Part shown: piece by piece, positions 61,836 through 64,000 of the stretch
How positions within the stretch are numbered: position 1 is the stretch's first letter
How the letters are laid out: each line of letters starts with the position of its first letter
From: Variovorax brevis
Lineage (GTDB): Bacteria > Pseudomonadota > Gammaproteobacteria > Burkholderiales > Burkholderiaceae_C
DNA: 64,000 bases
Assembly (NCBI RefSeq): GCF_030317105.1
Contig: NZ_JASZYG010000008.1
Location: 1-64,000, forward strand
Reading direction: 5' to 3'
Translations under genes and position numbers: made by a program
Notes under the pieces: model-generated
Told to the model about the DNA's origin: nothing
What the model saw: the letters and a program-made list of their open reading frames with translations, nothing else
Database searches by the model: none

Positions 61836-64000
61836 TCAATTCCTCGTCACTTCTCGCCACATCACCCGCGCAGGCTCCGTAGACGACGGCACCGTCACCC
61901 CAAACACCCGCGTCCCCCCATCCGAAGTCCGCACCAGGATCTTCACCGCCCCACCCGGCAACCCCTCAGGCTGCACCCGGCTGGACAGCACCTTCCCCAC
62001 AAAGCGACTCGCCAGATTCGGAATCGCCCCGCCATTGGCGTAATTCAGAAAGTAAAGATTCGAACTCCCCCCAGGCGTGCACTGGTCGCTTGACGGAATG
62101 TTGGTCGTGAACGCCAGCACCCCCTGGAACAGCACCGGGCTCGTGTACGACCGCTCCCCCACCGGACTGGTCGGAAAGTCCAGCACCCATCCCCGCTTGG
62201 TCGCCAGGTTCACCGGATTCGTCGTCACGTTGATGTTCGTCCCCGCCACCGTGGCCGCCTGCGCCACCAGGTTCAGCCGCAGCGGCGAAATCGTCGGGGT
62301 GGACGACAGGTCATCCATCAGCCCGTAGAAAGATTGGCCCTGCGTCGCACTCGCGTTGGCGCCCGCTGCGCCCGGAATGTCCGTCGCGCCAAGGTACTGC
62401 CCCGTGCCCACGTAGACCATCCGCTTGCCGTTCACCAAGCCCAGCTCGGGTGATCCCGTGATGGGCTGCGCCACGCCGTTCTTGTCCACAAGCGTGGCCA
62501 CCTTCTTCACGTTCCAGGTCGATGTGGAGGTGCCCGTCAGGTCGAAGCGCCACACGTTGCCCAACAGGTCGCCGCCGTAGACAAAGTCCGCCGTGTCGTC
62601 CACGCCGGGGTTCACCAGAAACGCGCTGATCTTCGCGAGCCCGCTCGGATTGGCGCTCGACCCCACCCCGGTACTCAGGTCCTTGATGATGGTGCCCCGG
62701 TCCGGGTTGAGCACATACAAGTGGCCCGTGCCGTCGCCGCCCGTGTCGGCGCCATTGTTGTAGCCCGAAGTCACCAGCGTCACCCAGCCGGCCGCCTTGG
62801 TCTTCACGTTCAGCGGAATACCGTAGGTGTAGCCGATGTTGGCCGCGTCGGTGGCGGCCGTGTTGGCGTTCGGAAACTCCCACATCACCATGCTGGCGAC
62901 CGTCGCGTCCGAGTCGGCCGCGGGGTTGGTCACGTTCAGTGCGTAATAGCCCCGTCCGCCCTTGGCCAAGCCGCCGACCAGAAGGGTGATCCAGTTCGCG
63001 CTGGCAGGATTGGGCGGCTGGAAGGCCGCGGTGTTGCTCAGGTCGATGTCCGTGGCAATGGGCGTGCCATCCACATAGAATCGATGCTGGAACAGTTCCT
63101 GTTGGGTCAGCCCCACCAGTGAACTGGTGCTGCTGTAAGTCGTCGACAGATTGGTGTTGACCAGCGCGCTCGGCACATAGGCCCACATCTCGTCGCCGGT
63201 CACCGCGTTGAACGCGTGCAGCATGCCGTCGTTGGCCGCCTGGTAAACCACCTTGGTGCGGTTTGCCACCGTGAGATTCGCCTTGAAGGCGGTGTAGCCC
63301 GCATCCGTGTAGCTGGCGCGCGGTGCAGGTATGTAGGCGGGTTCCGCATCCACGATGTCGCCCAGCAGGCGCGCGCGCAGGCGGTAGGGTTGTGCAGGAT
63401 TGCTGCCGTTGCCTTCGCCCGTGCGGTCGCCGCGCAGGTAGTTGATGACGGCCGCGCCGTCGATGGGCCCCGGCGGCGAGGTCGGCGAGTTGAAGCGCCC
63501 GAGCCTGGCGGCCAACCCCGTGGCCGTGAACGGCACGCCAAGGGTGCCGTCATAGCTGGCGATGTAGCGTGTGCCCAGCGGCTTGACGTCGAGCTTGGCC
63601 TGCGCGGACCAGTTGGGCGTCGATGCCAGCTGGCCGGTCGTCGTGTCGATGGTGAAGGCCTGCAAGTCGCCGGCCCACGTACCCGAGCTGAAGCTGGATG
63701 CATACGCGTTGTTGTCTCCTGCCTCGACGTTGGGATTGCTCACCGCCAGCGATGCGGCCGAACCGGTGCGGCTGACGATGTCGTTCAGGATGGCCGACAG
63801 CGCCGTCTGCAGCCGGACCGGGTCCTTGGTGTTGAAGTACTGGCCATGGCCATTGAGCGCGGCGTGCCAGAGGTCGTCGATGGTCGTGGGATCGTCCGCG
63901 GTCGGTGCCGGCCAGAAGCTCGAGCCTGTCGGCGGCGCGGTGAGGGTTCCCTTGGCGCCCAGGCCGATGGTGTAGGTCACCATGTGCTGCCACGTCGCGG
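61836..64000 (-). CDS. Second PilY1-like protein (partial, 5' end beyond the window)
   Basis: At least 721 residues of a PilY1 paralog; the frame runs to the window edge. It aligns along its whole visible length with the first copy: MVTYTIGLGA, DDLWHAALNGHG, YASSFSSG, AYVPSALVNTNL, GLAKGGRGYYALNVT, DFVYGGDLLGNVWRFDL and a final MWREVTRN. The vWA part is expected upstream. Downstream it is followed by the pilE-to-pilY1 operon, so it may end a second minor pilin set or a variable tip cassette. Confidence 0.9.
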   Translation of the reverse strand, partial: ATWQHMVTYTIGLGAKGTLTAPPTGSSFWPAPTADDPTTIDDLWHAALNGHGQYFNTKDPVRLQTALSAILNDIVSRTGSAASLAVSNPNVEAGDNNAYASSFSSGTWAGDLQAFTIDTTTGQLASTPNWSAQAKLDVKPLGTRYIASYDGTLGVPFTATGLAARLGRFNSPTSPPGPIDGAAVINYLRGDRTGEGNGSNPAQPYRLRARLLGDIVDAEPAYIPAPRASYTDAGYTAFKANLTVANRTKVVYQAANDGMLHAFNAVTGDEMWAYVPSALVNTNLSTTYSSTSSLVGLTQQELFQHRFYVDGTPIATDIDLSNTAAFQPPNPASANWITLLVGGLAKGGRGYYALNVTNPAADSDATVASMVMWEFPNANTAATDAANIGYTYGIPLNVKTKAAGWVTLVTSGYNNGADTGGDGTGHLYVLNPDRGTIIKDLSTGVGSSANPSGLAKISAFLVNPGVDDTADFVYGGDLLGNVWRFDLTGTSTSTWNVKKVATLVDKNGVAQPITGSPELGLVNGKRMVYVGTGQYLGATDIPGAAGANASATQGQSFYGLMDDLSSTPTISPLRLNLVAQAATVAGTNINVTTNPVNLATKRGWVLDFPTSPVGERSYTSPVLFQGVLAFTTNIPSSDQCTPGGSSNLYFLNYANGGAIPNLASRFVGKVLSSRVQPEGLPGGAVKILVRTSDGGTRVFGVTVPSSTEPARVMWREVTRN

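Overview
The window is high-GC DNA with the gene content and order of a betaproteobacterium of the family Comamonadaceae (Variovorax/Acidovorax-like). The argument rests on the run recA-recX-argC-sucC-sucD-TerC-cyclase module-pilA, a long class I PHA synthase with a lysine/alanine-rich N-terminus, topoisomerase III carrying a C-terminal SWIB domain, and sugar ABC operons under a FadR-type regulator. No rRNA, tRNA, CRISPR array or transposase was seen. Genus is inference.

Region 1 (about 0.1-16.6 kb) is a carbohydrate catabolic locus of two divergent operons. Leftward: a sugar isomerase/epimerase, a Gfo/Idh/MocA dehydrogenase, xylB and xylA. Rightward: a complete ABC importer (binding protein, two permeases, a small membrane protein, two MalK-like ATPases), a tagatose-3-epimerase-like enzyme, a VOC protein, an enolase-superfamily sugar-acid dehydratase, a FadR/GntR regulator, a 2-hydroxyacid dehydrogenase and a class I glutamine amidotransferase-like hydrolase. 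Between the operons lie two identical 13-bp palindromes, one between the two divergent -35 boxes and one at the rightward start site. The FadR-type protein at 13.8 kb is the likely ligand.

Region 2 (16.7-25.9 kb) holds a polyhydroxyalkanoate operon (MaoC-like hydratase, PhaC, PhaZ-like depolymerase), a threonine/serine dehydratase, topoisomerase III-SWIB, a SET-domain lysine methyltransferase with a polylysine tail, and birA. Three of these proteins carry lysine-rich low-complexity tails, and SWIB and SET are both domains best known from eukaryotic chromatin.

Region 3 (25.9-34.9 kb) is mostly housekeeping: a two-component system, a MarR regulator, recA-recX with a probable LexA box, argC, sucCD with a very clear terminator, and a TerC membrane protein.

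Region 4 (34.9-40.2 kb) is a signalling module (PP2C phosphatase, double FHA protein, CHASE2-type class III cyclase broken by a one-base frameshift, MBL-fold cyclic-nucleotide phosphodiesterase). It runs into the major pilin gene pilA, which has a sigma-54 promoter and upstream repeated sites.

Region 5 (40.6-54.6 kb) is the accessory part: a leftward island of 14 genes of lower GC lodged between pilA and the minor-pilin genes. It codes for a TPR/O-GlcNAc-transferase-like glycosyltransferase, a DegT-type sugar aminotransferase, an acyl carrier protein, a KAS III, two SDRs, three left-handed beta-helix acyltransferase-like proteins, two Rieske oxygenases, an FkbM methyltransferase and an OafA-type acyltransferase with an SGNH domain. 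I read it as a pathway that builds an oxidised acyl chain on the ACP, attaches it to an aminodeoxysugar and puts the sugar on a protein. It recalls the modified-viosamine flagellin islands of Pseudomonas, but with two oxygenases and a pilus neighbourhood. This is the strongest candidate for an undescribed system here.

Region 6 (54.7-64 kb) is the minor pilin/adhesin operon pilE-fimT-pilV-pilW-pilX-pilY1, preceded by a second pilY1 paralog that runs off the window edge.
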